Positions 55,837 to 64,000 of a stretch of 64,000 nt of DNA are shown here, piece by piece. The stretch covers positions 62,001 to 126,000 of the forward strand of contig CAZCFZ010000001.1 in the NCBI GenBank assembly GCA_964498065.1, given 5' to 3'. The number at the start of each line of letters is the position of its first letter. Positions within the stretch are counted from its first letter, which is position 1. Both the position numbers and the translations under genes were made by a program. The DNA is from FEN-1297 sp964498065. GTDB lineage: Bacteria > Bacteroidota > Ignavibacteria > Ignavibacteriales > Ignavibacteriaceae. Below the pieces are notes generated by a model that worked only from the letters and a program-made list of their open reading frames with translations, did no database searches and was not told where the DNA came from.

Positions 55837-58413
55837 TTAATAGAAATTTATTTTAATTAGAGAAGAACCGCCTTTATGATTCAATTTAATCTTCAGAATA
55901 TATGCGCTATTAATATTTTCACTAATCCAGTTAGTCACTATTGAGCCTTCAATAAATACGGCCTTAGGTCTGGCAGGCGAAACAATTTCAGTTTTATTTT
56001 TATGTCCCGGAAAAGCTTTTAACAAAACCGACAACTCTTTTCGTGATTTATTATATTCACCGGAAATTAGCTGCGAGTTTGTATTTTTAATATACGGATA
56101 TTCAGGTTTTCCGAGTTCATAATTAATTTCTTTTAGGTTATCAATTTTAGCGGGAAGAACTAAGGAAGGATATTCCTTGCCGTCATAAATTATTTTTTTT
56201 AGATAATCACCTTTCCCGGTTATTTTTACTTTAACAATTCTTCCTTGATAAGAAATTGTAAAGCTTGTTAATTTTTCTTTTGGCAGGAGATAAGGATTAA
56301 AAACAATATTCCAGGCGCTTTCATCAACACCGAACAAATGATATAGACTATATAAGTACCAGCCTGCCGCCCAAAGAAATTGCGGCTTATCAATCTTCCC
56401 GTAAACTTCAGGATTATTATAATCACTTATTCTATATTCATACATCGCAGGCTGGCCGTTCGGACTATTTGTTATTCCATCAAGCGTCATTGTATTTTTA
56501 ATAAAATTATATGCATCATCTTTTTTATTATCCGCAATTAAATCCAACGCATACCACGCATTCGCATTAAACCAAATTCCGCCGTTTCCGTAATAAAATG
56601 GTTTTCCGGTTTCATCATCTTTCAGCTCAAGAAAATCTTTTAGCTTTTCCAAATCCATCGGATAAATACTATAAATGCCTATCTTAGGATCTAGAAGATG
56701 GTCACTAGCAGATTTTACAAGTGCGCCGGTTCGTTTTTCATCCAACAATTTAAAGTGAGGCGCAATTAAAGAACCGGTATAATAATGCGTATCTAATTTA
56801 CCGCCTTTATAATAATTGATAAGATATTCCTGTTTATCACTCCACAGTTTTTCATTTAAAGCTTTCTGCATTTCATTTGCTAAAGTTTCATACTTCATTA
56901 AACTATTTATATCTTTTCCAAGCATATATGAAATATATACGTACTCCTTTAATGATTTTACAGCAAGTGAAGTCATATATGATCGCGGGCCGTAACTATT
57001 ACCCAAATCCGAACCGTCGATATGCGCTTCCCACATTAAATTATCATCTTTTTTATTCAGCAATGTTTGTTCAACACATTTTGATATATAAGGATATAAA
57101 CGGTTAAGAAATTCCAGGTCATTTGAATGTTTAAAATAACTGCCGGAGACAATTATAAACCAGAAATTATTCCAGTTATCCGAGGTTGCATATTCGGTTT
57201 TGTACGCAGTATCTTTCCAGTAATATGCATGCGGAATAATAAAATTTTTATCTGCATGTGAAATGATATATTCAAGATCATTTTTAACTCTCGAAAGGTC
57301 GAAGTTTACAGCGGCATAATCTGTTACAAGAACATCGTGGGTAAAATAAAAGTTATACTCGGCAGGACACGGCATTGGAACAACTTGTCCGTCTAAATAA
57401 TGTTTGTTTACAGCTAATATCCCTCTTGCCCATTTGTATGTTTTATCAAAATTCTTATTTCCTGTTATAAAATTCCCTTTATTGATATTAATAAGAATAC
57501 TTCTTTCATAATCAATAATTTCTTTTATATAATTATTTAATAGATACTCAACAATTCCTTCTCCTTCACTTTGTTTACTCGAACCAATTATTTGCACAAT
57601 AGTCATTTTTTGATGAGGATTTAAAGTCTTTTTATATAAAAATTCTGCCGCAGGAATACCAGGATTTATTTTGGATAATACTTTTTCTTCAAGCTTATAG
57701 TTAACTAAGGAATTTAAATTTATATTCTCATACCCTTTATCATCAAGGTTTCCAACAGTGTTAAAACTTACAGGTTTTTCACCCGCATTAGAAACAAAAA
57801 CCTGTGCATATTGTGTACCTAAATCATCAAAATTAGAATAAATGGTAGAACTTCCTTTATCATAAGTAGTCCTTGCCTTATCTATAAGTGCGTAAGTATG
57901 ACATGTTTTTAATGAAGTTTCGAGATGCGAATAGAATTCAAAATTTTCGGATTGATTACTTTCATTTGTTATTTCAATTGTTAATACCATTGCAGGCTTG
58001 TCATTACAAAATTGATAAGAAACCATTATGGATTTTTCAGAATCGGATTTAAAATATTTTACTTCATACGGAGTTAATATAAATTCGTAAGGTTTTTGAC
58101 CCAGCCACTCGAAAGGTCTATTACCGATTTTTAAAGCAAGCGACATTATATAGGTGGTATCTCTTTTAAAGTAGTCGGAACTTAAATCGATACTGTTGGC
58201 TGCAGGATAGAAAAAGCTTATTCTTTGAGGAAGTATGCGGCTATTATGAAATTCGACACCTACATATGGACTTCCAACCGAAACATCGGCCTTGCGATTA
58301 AAGTGAACTGCTAAAGAATCAAAAAGATTTTGATTTTGCTCCTGGGGATATAAATTAATAACGAAAGCAATAATTAAAAAGTGAAATAAATAACTTGCGT
58401 ATTTAATTTTCAT
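55837..58413 (-). CDS. Exported (alpha/alpha)6-barrel glycosidase, GDE/trehalase-like superfamily
   Basis: 858 residues with a signal peptide (YLFHFLIIAFVINLY). An N-terminal beta-sandwich (about 40-300) with the FEWLGQKPYEF segment is followed by a six-hairpin barrel (about 320-750). Candidate catalytic regions are WEAHIDGSDLGNSYGPRSY (near 465) and YGNGGIWFNANAWYALDL (near 615), rich in the Asp/Glu/Trp residues typical of amylo-1,6-glucosidase, GH63 and GH37-type barrels. I cannot assign one GH family. The ATG is preceded by a weak GGGG. It lies 35 bp from the beta-mannosidase and is probably co-transcribed. Confidence 0.75.
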   Translation of the reverse strand: MKIKYASYLFHFLIIAFVINLYPQEQNQNLFDSLAVHFNRKADVSVGSPYVGVEFHNSRILPQRISFFYPAANSIDLSSDYFKRDTTYIMSLALKIGNRPFEWLGQKPYEFILTPYEVKYFKSDSEKSIMVSYQFCNDKPAMVLTIEITNESNQSENFEFYSHLETSLKTCHTYALIDKARTTYDKGSSTIYSNFDDLGTQYAQVFVSNAGEKPVSFNTVGNLDDKGYENINLNSLVNYKLEEKVLSKINPGIPAAEFLYKKTLNPHQKMTIVQIIGSSKQSEGEGIVEYLLNNYIKEIIDYERSILININKGNFITGNKNFDKTYKWARGILAVNKHYLDGQVVPMPCPAEYNFYFTHDVLVTDYAAVNFDLSRVKNDLEYIISHADKNFIIPHAYYWKDTAYKTEYATSDNWNNFWFIIVSGSYFKHSNDLEFLNRLYPYISKCVEQTLLNKKDDNLMWEAHIDGSDLGNSYGPRSYMTSLAVKSLKEYVYISYMLGKDINSLMKYETLANEMQKALNEKLWSDKQEYLINYYKGGKLDTHYYTGSLIAPHFKLLDEKRTGALVKSASDHLLDPKIGIYSIYPMDLEKLKDFLELKDDETGKPFYYGNGGIWFNANAWYALDLIADNKKDDAYNFIKNTMTLDGITNSPNGQPAMYEYRISDYNNPEVYGKIDKPQFLWAAGWYLYSLYHLFGVDESAWNIVFNPYLLPKEKLTSFTISYQGRIVKVKITGKGDYLKKIIYDGKEYPSLVLPAKIDNLKEINYELGKPEYPYIKNTNSQLISGEYNKSRKELSVLLKAFPGHKNKTEIVSPARPKAVFIEGSIVTNWISENINSAYILKIKLNHKGGSSLIKINFY

Positions 58414-58448
58414 TTGAGACCCCGCTTAATAAATATTCGAAAACTTTA

Positions 58449-60911
58449 TCACACTAAATATTGATTTAAAGTTGTACAGAATATTTCAGTCCCTTTTTTA
58501 GAATCTATTATTGAGCCTGAAAATGGTAAAGTTATTTTTTCATCAGGCAGAATTGTAAAACTGTTGTCTCTAAATAATAAACCTTTAACTTCCAGGAAGA
58601 CAAAAAACGCGGGTTTATCCGTCGATATTTTAACTAATTTTTTACTTTTATATAATTTAATCTTAAGCCTGGGCCGGGGCATTTTCATATATTTAAATTC
58701 AGTACCGGCGAATAAGTTTCTGTTAACTAAATTGTCTTCTTTATCAAACAAGGAAATTACATAAATTCCCTTTCCGTCTTCTATTGGTTTAGGCAGGTTG
58801 AATGAATGACATTCATTTTTAGATGAAGGATCAACAATAACTTTTTTTGAAATAATCTTACTAATATTTCCCGATGGTAATTCAACTAAATCTATTTGAA
58901 ATCTTCCTGCAAAGTTTTCCATGGAATTATTTATAACAAATATTTTAATGTTATTATTCTCTTTGCGGGAGATAATCAAGTTTTTTGAGAATGCATTCTT
59001 CACCAAATAATAAGATAATTTTGGAAGAAGATCCGAATCAATTAAAGCCCAGCTTGCAACAGGCCAGCAGTCATTTAACTGCCAGATAATTGAACCGTTT
59101 GTTTTAGGGAATCTGTACTGCCAATGTTCAACGCATTCTTTTAATGCAAGTCCTTGATTGAGTTGGGTAAGATAAATGAAATCTCTTAAATCAGTTCTTA
59201 CAGGCAAATGGGCGGATAGGAATTTAAAAAGTCTTTCCGTTCCTTCAATTTGTTTATTATGATATTCAAATAATCTGCTTTGTGAAGACTTCTGATCTTT
59301 TGGTAAAATTTTACTGATAGTCGGATAACACGCAGAACTTTGAAAACCGAACTCAGTTACAAAAAGACTTTCATCATTTTTGACTTCTTTATAATCTATC
59401 CAGGAACTCCAGATTCCCCATTGATGGCGATTTCCGGATAATGGAGAATTGGGATCTTCTTCTTCGTTACTAAACGGCGTTGAAGGCCAATAAGGTCGAT
59501 TAGGATCGGTCTGCTTTAAAATTGCCGGGATTATTTCATGATATATTTTATAACCCGACATTTCCGTGAAAGGTTTCTTCTGATCCTGATAGAAGCCCCA
59601 TTCATTTTCATTATTGCCGCACCATATTGCAAGCGAAGGATGATGCTGCAATCTCAATACATTCTGTTCAACTTCAATCTTAACATTATTTAGGAATTCC
59701 TCATATTCGGGATACGAAGCGCATGCAAACATAAAATCATGCCAAACCAGTAATCCGAGCTCATCGCATAAATCATAAAAAATATCATTCTCATAAAATC
59801 CTCCTCCCCAAACTCTTACAACATTCATATTTGCTTCTTTAGCTAATGTTAAAAGTTTTCTGTATTTACTTTCATTCACTCTAGGGAGGAATGAATCTGC
59901 TGGAATCCAATTTACGCCTTTTAAGAAAACCGGTTTATTATTGATTATGAATCTGAAAGTATTTTTTTCATTTTCTTTTAATTTAAGTTGAATTGTCCTT
60001 ATTCCGACCTTTTTGGCTTTCTCATCTATGATACTGCTGTTTCTTATAACTTGAATTTTAAGATCATAAAGATTTTGTTCACCGATACCATTCGGCCACC
60101 ATAACAAAGGATTTTTAACATGAAATTCTACTATTGTTTCCAGTGCATATTTAACAGCCGGTTTTTCGAGCTCAAGCTTTTCATTATTATTATTAAAATT
60201 TATTTTATAATTAATTTCTTCAGCAGCTGGTTGATTCAATTTTATTCTCATTCTTACCAGTGCATGATCTTCTTCAATTCTTAAAGTATCAAATGAAAAA
60301 TTTTCAATAAAATACTCCTCTTGCTGAAGGAGATAGACATTTCGCCAAATTCCCATTGCAGCGAATGAAGGCCCCCAGTCCCACCCGAATGAGTACTGCG
60401 CTTTTCGTATGTATACTCTTTCGGTGTTTAACACTACGGGTAATTTACCTTTTTCATTTTCCAGCTGCCTGGCATATTTAATAGGAGAAGTAAAAAATAA
60501 CTCAAGTTTATTTTTTTTATCGCGAATTATTTTTGAAACATTAAACTTATAAGTTAAGAACATATTATAGACCGAACCGATTTCTTCTCCGTTAAGTAAT
60601 ATTTTTGCGGAAGTATCTACACCTTCGAAAACAAGGAATGCCGGCCGGTTAATATTAAAATTTTTTGGAAAATCAAATTTAGTCCGGTAAGTCCAATCAG
60701 ATTCTCCGATCCATTGAAGATCCTTTTCATTGTCGGAATAAAAAGGTTCGTCAATAAGTTTTAAATTAAGTAAGTCGGTGTGAATGGTGCCGGGCACGGC
60801 TGCATGAAACCACTTGCCTTGTCTTACTTTATTATCTACTTTATTAATATTTACATTATCTTTTGAAAGAGTAAATTGCCAGTCATCATGCAGAAAATAT
60901 TTCTTTTCCAA
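58449..60911 (-). CDS. GH2 beta-mannosidase, cytoplasmic
   Basis: 820 residues. The start codon is a TTG at 60911 with AAGGAATT upstream; there is no signal peptide, so it probably acts in the cytoplasm on imported oligosaccharides. The N-terminal sugar-binding jelly roll begins LHDDWQFTLSKD and contains PGTIHTDLL and DWTYRTKFDFP, as in beta-mannosidases. The TIM barrel (about 310-610) carries the acid/base Glu435 in WCGNNENEW and the nucleophile Glu520 in FVTEFGFQS. VRVWGGGFYE near 366 is also typical. It cleaves terminal beta-mannosyl units from manno-oligosaccharides, which suits the FucP symporter downstream. 32 bp separate it from the upstream gene. Confidence 0.93.
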   Translation of the reverse strand: MEKKYFLHDDWQFTLSKDNVNINKVDNKVRQGKWFHAAVPGTIHTDLLNLKLIDEPFYSDNEKDLQWIGESDWTYRTKFDFPKNFNINRPAFLVFEGVDTSAKILLNGEEIGSVYNMFLTYKFNVSKIIRDKKNKLELFFTSPIKYARQLENEKGKLPVVLNTERVYIRKAQYSFGWDWGPSFAAMGIWRNVYLLQQEEYFIENFSFDTLRIEEDHALVRMRIKLNQPAAEEINYKINFNNNNEKLELEKPAVKYALETIVEFHVKNPLLWWPNGIGEQNLYDLKIQVIRNSSIIDEKAKKVGIRTIQLKLKENEKNTFRFIINNKPVFLKGVNWIPADSFLPRVNESKYRKLLTLAKEANMNVVRVWGGGFYENDIFYDLCDELGLLVWHDFMFACASYPEYEEFLNNVKIEVEQNVLRLQHHPSLAIWCGNNENEWGFYQDQKKPFTEMSGYKIYHEIIPAILKQTDPNRPYWPSTPFSNEEEDPNSPLSGNRHQWGIWSSWIDYKEVKNDESLFVTEFGFQSSACYPTISKILPKDQKSSQSRLFEYHNKQIEGTERLFKFLSAHLPVRTDLRDFIYLTQLNQGLALKECVEHWQYRFPKTNGSIIWQLNDCWPVASWALIDSDLLPKLSYYLVKNAFSKNLIISRKENNNIKIFVINNSMENFAGRFQIDLVELPSGNISKIISKKVIVDPSSKNECHSFNLPKPIEDGKGIYVISLFDKEDNLVNRNLFAGTEFKYMKMPRPRLKIKLYKSKKLVKISTDKPAFFVFLEVKGLLFRDNSFTILPDEKITLPFSGSIIDSKKGTEIFCTTLNQYLV

Positions 60912-60943
60912 TTTAATTCCTTAACTTATTATAAGTCTCCATT

Positions 60944-63900
60944 TTATTTTAATAAAACCATCTTCTTGTAAAATCTTTTTGAACCGGCTTTTAATTCATA
61001 AAAATAAATCCCGCTTGCCGCATTAGCTCCATTCCAGGTTACAGAATGTTCCCCGGCAGGTAAATATCCGTTTATTAGATCGGTAATTTTTTGTCCCAAC
61101 GCATTATAAATTGTTAAGGTAACATTAGAGGAAGTCTTGAGCAGAAAATTTATTCTTGTTGTCGGGTTAAACGGATTCGGATAATTCTGAAATAACATAT
61201 TTTTATCCGGTATTTGAGAATTTTTATTATCATTTATATAGGTGTATATGTCAGCCAAGTTTTTAATATCCGAAACCGATAACGCATAATTATAAATTCT
61301 AATATCATCTAAAACTCCGTTAAAATTATAATTATTATCGGTCGGCAGCATTTGTCCGATAGTAAGTGCAATTTTTGATTGCAGCAATTTCCCCGACCAA
61401 GATGAAAATGCGTCCAAATTTCCGTTAATATAAATTTCATAATCCGATCCGCTGTACAAAACCGTTACGTTATAAAGACTATCCTGCACTAACTTTGTTT
61501 CAGAGTCGAGATCAATTATTCCCCCGTTAGCGCTTGTATCGGTTTTAATAGTCCATCTTAAATTTTTCTCCGGTATAATGGAAATTTTTAACCGGCTATC
61601 GTAACTGCCTTGTGATAAAACATATTGCTCGCGTGTATAAAAGGTACCTACTTTCATCCAAAAGTTAATTGTAATAGAGTTTTGAAAATTTAAACTTGAA
61701 CTGTTTGGAACTTGGATATAACTTGTTTGGCCGTTAAAATAATATGCATCATTAGGATTTCCTAAGCGATCCGAAGTAAGAGTAGCCCCATAAACAGTAC
61801 CGTTATTATTATTCCCACTTGCATCATTTGCATTCCCGTTAAACGGGTAATAAGCAGCTAATTGACCCGTTTGAACAATAGAAAAATCTCTAACTTCAAC
61901 TCCTATACTGTCAGCCGCAATTCCCCCATGTCCGTCATTAACATTACATTTAATATAATAATTTCCTGCGGCAGCAGGCGCTTTCCAAATAATTTTTGAA
62001 CTGTCTCCAGTAATATTTCCCGCAGAAGATGACCAGCTATATTGAAGAGAATCTTTATCAGGATCACTAGCGTTACATAATATAGTAGAATATGCACTAA
62101 GGTCCATTTTTCTCGGAGATGCCGTCAAGCCGGAAATAACAGGAATTTGATTTATACGTTTGACAACTAAAATTGTGTCGGTTGCCGAAACATTTCCTCC
62201 ACTGTTATCCGCAACAATACATTTTATCGAATAGTATCCTTCGGTATCTGGGGCCAACCATGTAATATTGGCGCCTGATCCAATTATTGTTCCTTTTGAC
62301 GAACTCCAGTTATAAGATAAAGAATCGCCGTCCTGATCTACTGCTGTGCAGTAAAACCTCACTGAATCTTTTGTTACAACAGTATCGTTAATTGTTGAAA
62401 GACTTTTTATTCTGGGCGGATAATTTGATGTAAAAGTGCCGGAATGAAAGTCAACCACAACTCCGTCAATTAAGAATTTATCCAGGTCATAAGTTTGTGC
62501 ACCGCCAGCCGGAGTGATAACAGCAAGCACAGCAGAATTTGCCGGAATCGAAATTGTGGTTGATCCATTTACTCCATGCTGTAGAAATGTTTTACTTACT
62601 GCGTCATAAATATCGCTTGAGGAATTGCCCACATCTACAATTACCGTTTTAGCAGAATCATAAGGATTGTAATATAAATATGTAGGATAAGCATTGTCAT
62701 GATAATAATCTGTCTTAAGCACATCCAACCGGAGTATACCTTCTACATTAGTTGTGTCTATAATCCCGCCTAAAATTCCTACATGCGACGAACCGTAAAG
62801 CGCTAAATTTGTGAGTCCCCAACCTCCTGAAATCGGATCACCTGAAGCATAAGGGCTAGTACTTAAATTACTCGGATCGTATTGATGCATTGCTTCATGA
62901 GCTATGTACGAATTTGTATCATACTGGCTTGCCCATTGCCAGCTAGGCTGATCTTGATTTGCCGAAGGTAAAAATTTTGGATAGAAAAGTCTGGCAGCAT
63001 TTGCCGCATTCAATACCCATTTGCCTACTGCTCTCGCATATCTTGAATCGTACCTGACCATGGGAACTAAGGCACCAATTTGTTCAAATGTATTCATCAC
63101 AAACGGATAATTGTTGTTTCCGTTAACTTCGCCGATTAAGCCGTCTACATCATAGCCGCCCCAATTGCCAACCATTGCACCCCAGCTTCGAATATTACCG
63201 GTATTAAAACACCAATTTAGCATTTTAGTTATATCGTAATTTGTTCCGAGTTCTGCATTCATTCTTGCGGCCATGTAAACACCGTATGATAGTTGAAGTT
63301 CATAAGCAGGATTCGATGTAAGTCCATTCAAATATTCCATACTCAATTCAGCACCGACCCTATATTTAGAATTACCTGTCAGCTTATACGCGTTATATAA
63401 AATCCATGCAATTGCACCGGCTGTTTCCGGTTCATCATGAACATGTTGAGAATATGGAGTCATTGTCGAAAAATCCCAGCCTTGATATTTCATATTTGGT
63501 ACTTTCCACGGTGTTGTGCTTCCCCCCATTTTATTCACAACTTCAAGCCACCTATCCGCAACTGTTGTAAATTGAGTTTTAAATACATTATTGTTAGGAT
63601 ATAAATAATTTAATTCGTAAAAGAATACATTCGGCATTGTCTCATACCAGAAATCATTAATAACATTAGACGACGGACCGTTTTCATATACATCAAGACC
63701 GTTAGCTTTGTTGAACCATTCCTTGCACATATCAACCCAATTATTGCCATTCTGGTTGCTCTTGTCTATTCCGGAAAGCGTAGCACCTATTACTGCCGGA
63801 ATACAATTGATGGCTTCGTCAATACTTGATTTGGGTGTAAGACCGACCACCGTGTGCAAACCGAAACGTTGGGTTCCCGGATAATTAACGGAGCTATAGT

Positions 63901-64000
63901 CAGTCCAAATTAATGGAAGATATTCTCCGGATAAATTTGGATTGAATACTAAAGAATCATAACCAATGGCGACATTTTTCCAATCTCTCATTAAATAAGG
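60944..64000 (-). CDS. Large T9SS-exported glycosidase-like protein with Ig-like and LamG domains (5' end cut by window)
   Basis: 1018 codons are visible; the frame stays open to the window edge (PYL before the first Met), and no signal peptide is seen, so the N-terminus is missing. Domains: an alpha-helical, probably six-hairpin catalytic region (1-430; motifs NDFWYETMPNVFFYELN, HDEPETAGAIAWILYNAY); a beta-sandwich (430-530); two Ig/PKD-like repeats with DQDGDSLSYNWSSS and DPDKDSLQYSWSSS (530-700); a LamG/concanavalin-like domain (705-900; LAAYYPFNGNANDASGN); and a type A T9SS sorting domain (930-1015; QNYPNPFNPTTRINF). It is secreted or surface-anchored. The catalytic family is not certain. 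Probably the first visible gene of the sugar locus. Confidence 0.82.
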   Translation of the reverse strand, partial: PYLMRDWKNVAIGYDSLVFNPNLSGEYLPLIWTDYSSVNYPGTQRFGLHTVVGLTPKSSIDEAINCIPAVIGATLSGIDKSNQNGNNWVDMCKEWFNKANGLDVYENGPSSNVINDFWYETMPNVFFYELNYLYPNNNVFKTQFTTVADRWLEVVNKMGGSTTPWKVPNMKYQGWDFSTMTPYSQHVHDEPETAGAIAWILYNAYKLTGNSKYRVGAELSMEYLNGLTSNPAYELQLSYGVYMAARMNAELGTNYDITKMLNWCFNTGNIRSWGAMVGNWGGYDVDGLIGEVNGNNNYPFVMNTFEQIGALVPMVRYDSRYARAVGKWVLNAANAARLFYPKFLPSANQDQPSWQWASQYDTNSYIAHEAMHQYDPSNLSTSPYASGDPISGGWGLTNLALYGSSHVGILGGIIDTTNVEGILRLDVLKTDYYHDNAYPTYLYYNPYDSAKTVIVDVGNSSSDIYDAVSKTFLQHGVNGSTTISIPANSAVLAVITPAGGAQTYDLDKFLIDGVVVDFHSGTFTSNYPPRIKSLSTINDTVVTKDSVRFYCTAVDQDGDSLSYNWSSSKGTIIGSGANITWLAPDTEGYYSIKCIVADNSGGNVSATDTILVVKRINQIPVISGLTASPRKMDLSAYSTILCNASDPDKDSLQYSWSSSAGNITGDSSKIIWKAPAAAGNYYIKCNVNDGHGGIAADSIGVEVRDFSIVQTGQLAAYYPFNGNANDASGNNNNGTVYGATLTSDRLGNPNDAYYFNGQTSYIQVPNSSSLNFQNSITINFWMKVGTFYTREQYVLSQGSYDSRLKISIIPEKNLRWTIKTDTSANGGIIDLDSETKLVQDSLYNVTVLYSGSDYEIYINGNLDAFSSWSGKLLQSKIALTIGQMLPTDNNYNFNGVLDDIRIYNYALSVSDIKNLADIYTYINDNKNSQIPDKNMLFQNYPNPFNPTTRINFLLKTSSNVTLTIYNALGQKITDLINGYLPAGEHSVTWNGANAASGIYFYELKAGSKRFYKKMVLLK

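Noticed and set aside
1..64000. tRNA, rRNA, riboswitch, CRISPR or phage features
   Set aside because: I scanned intergenic regions for cloverleaf T-loop sequence, regular short direct repeats and phage or transposase motifs and found none I could support.

Overview
The window looks like chromosome from an AT-rich member of the Ignavibacteria, or a close relative in the Bacteroidota/Chlorobi group. The evidence is two exported proteins (43223-45772 and 60944-64000) ending in a type IX secretion sorting domain with the NYPNPFNP signature, Bacteroidota-like gene spacing, and hemicellulose-degrading enzymes. No rRNA, tRNA, CRISPR array, transposase or phage gene was seen.

Layout. 1-3996: an exported metallophosphoesterase/PQQ-propeller protein, two small membrane proteins, a 1-kb gene-poor stretch and a permease-gene remnant. 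3997-18697 (minus strand): an operon-like run led by a small exported ThuA/GATase-like protein, followed by three MacB/FtsX-type permeases, a large exported esterase, a fourth permease and a beta-helix protein. 19027-22052: a 35-residue membrane peptide, a GH67 alpha-glucuronidase and an unknown 94-residue protein. 22195-41806 (minus): eight more tandem MacB/FtsX permeases; the last carries an in-frame stop and is followed by two collapsed remnants. 42311-43222: doubtful small ORFs and a MITE-like inverted-repeat element. 43223-51119: a double-propeller T9SS protein, an FG-GAP-like lipid-free exported protein, a PreP-like M16 protease and a DUF998 membrane protein. 51308-64000 (minus): a sugar-use locus with a FucP-type symporter, a ROK protein, a GH105 hydrolase, an (alpha/alpha)6 glycosidase, a GH2 beta-mannosidase and a large T9SS-exported glycosidase-like protein that runs off the window.

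The main point of interest is the permease family: twelve full-length paralogues (about 750-820 residues, each a fused pair of MacB/FtsX half-transporters ending in a near-invariant SLRYE) and not one ABC ATPase, membrane-fusion protein or TolC-like gene. Both permease operons are preceded by a similar arrangement: a 16-bp TGTCCG-N4-CGGACA-type palindrome placed 51-52 bp upstream of a GG-N10-GT sigma-54-like promoter. This suggests joint control by one enhancer-binding regulator encoded elsewhere. The family shows several decay states: an intact set, one nonsense allele, one gene collapsed to 32 codons with head and tail preserved, an isolated tail, and an isolated head. Repeats in four of the spacers suggest how copies may be gained and lost. 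All functional calls are from reading the sequence; no searches were run.
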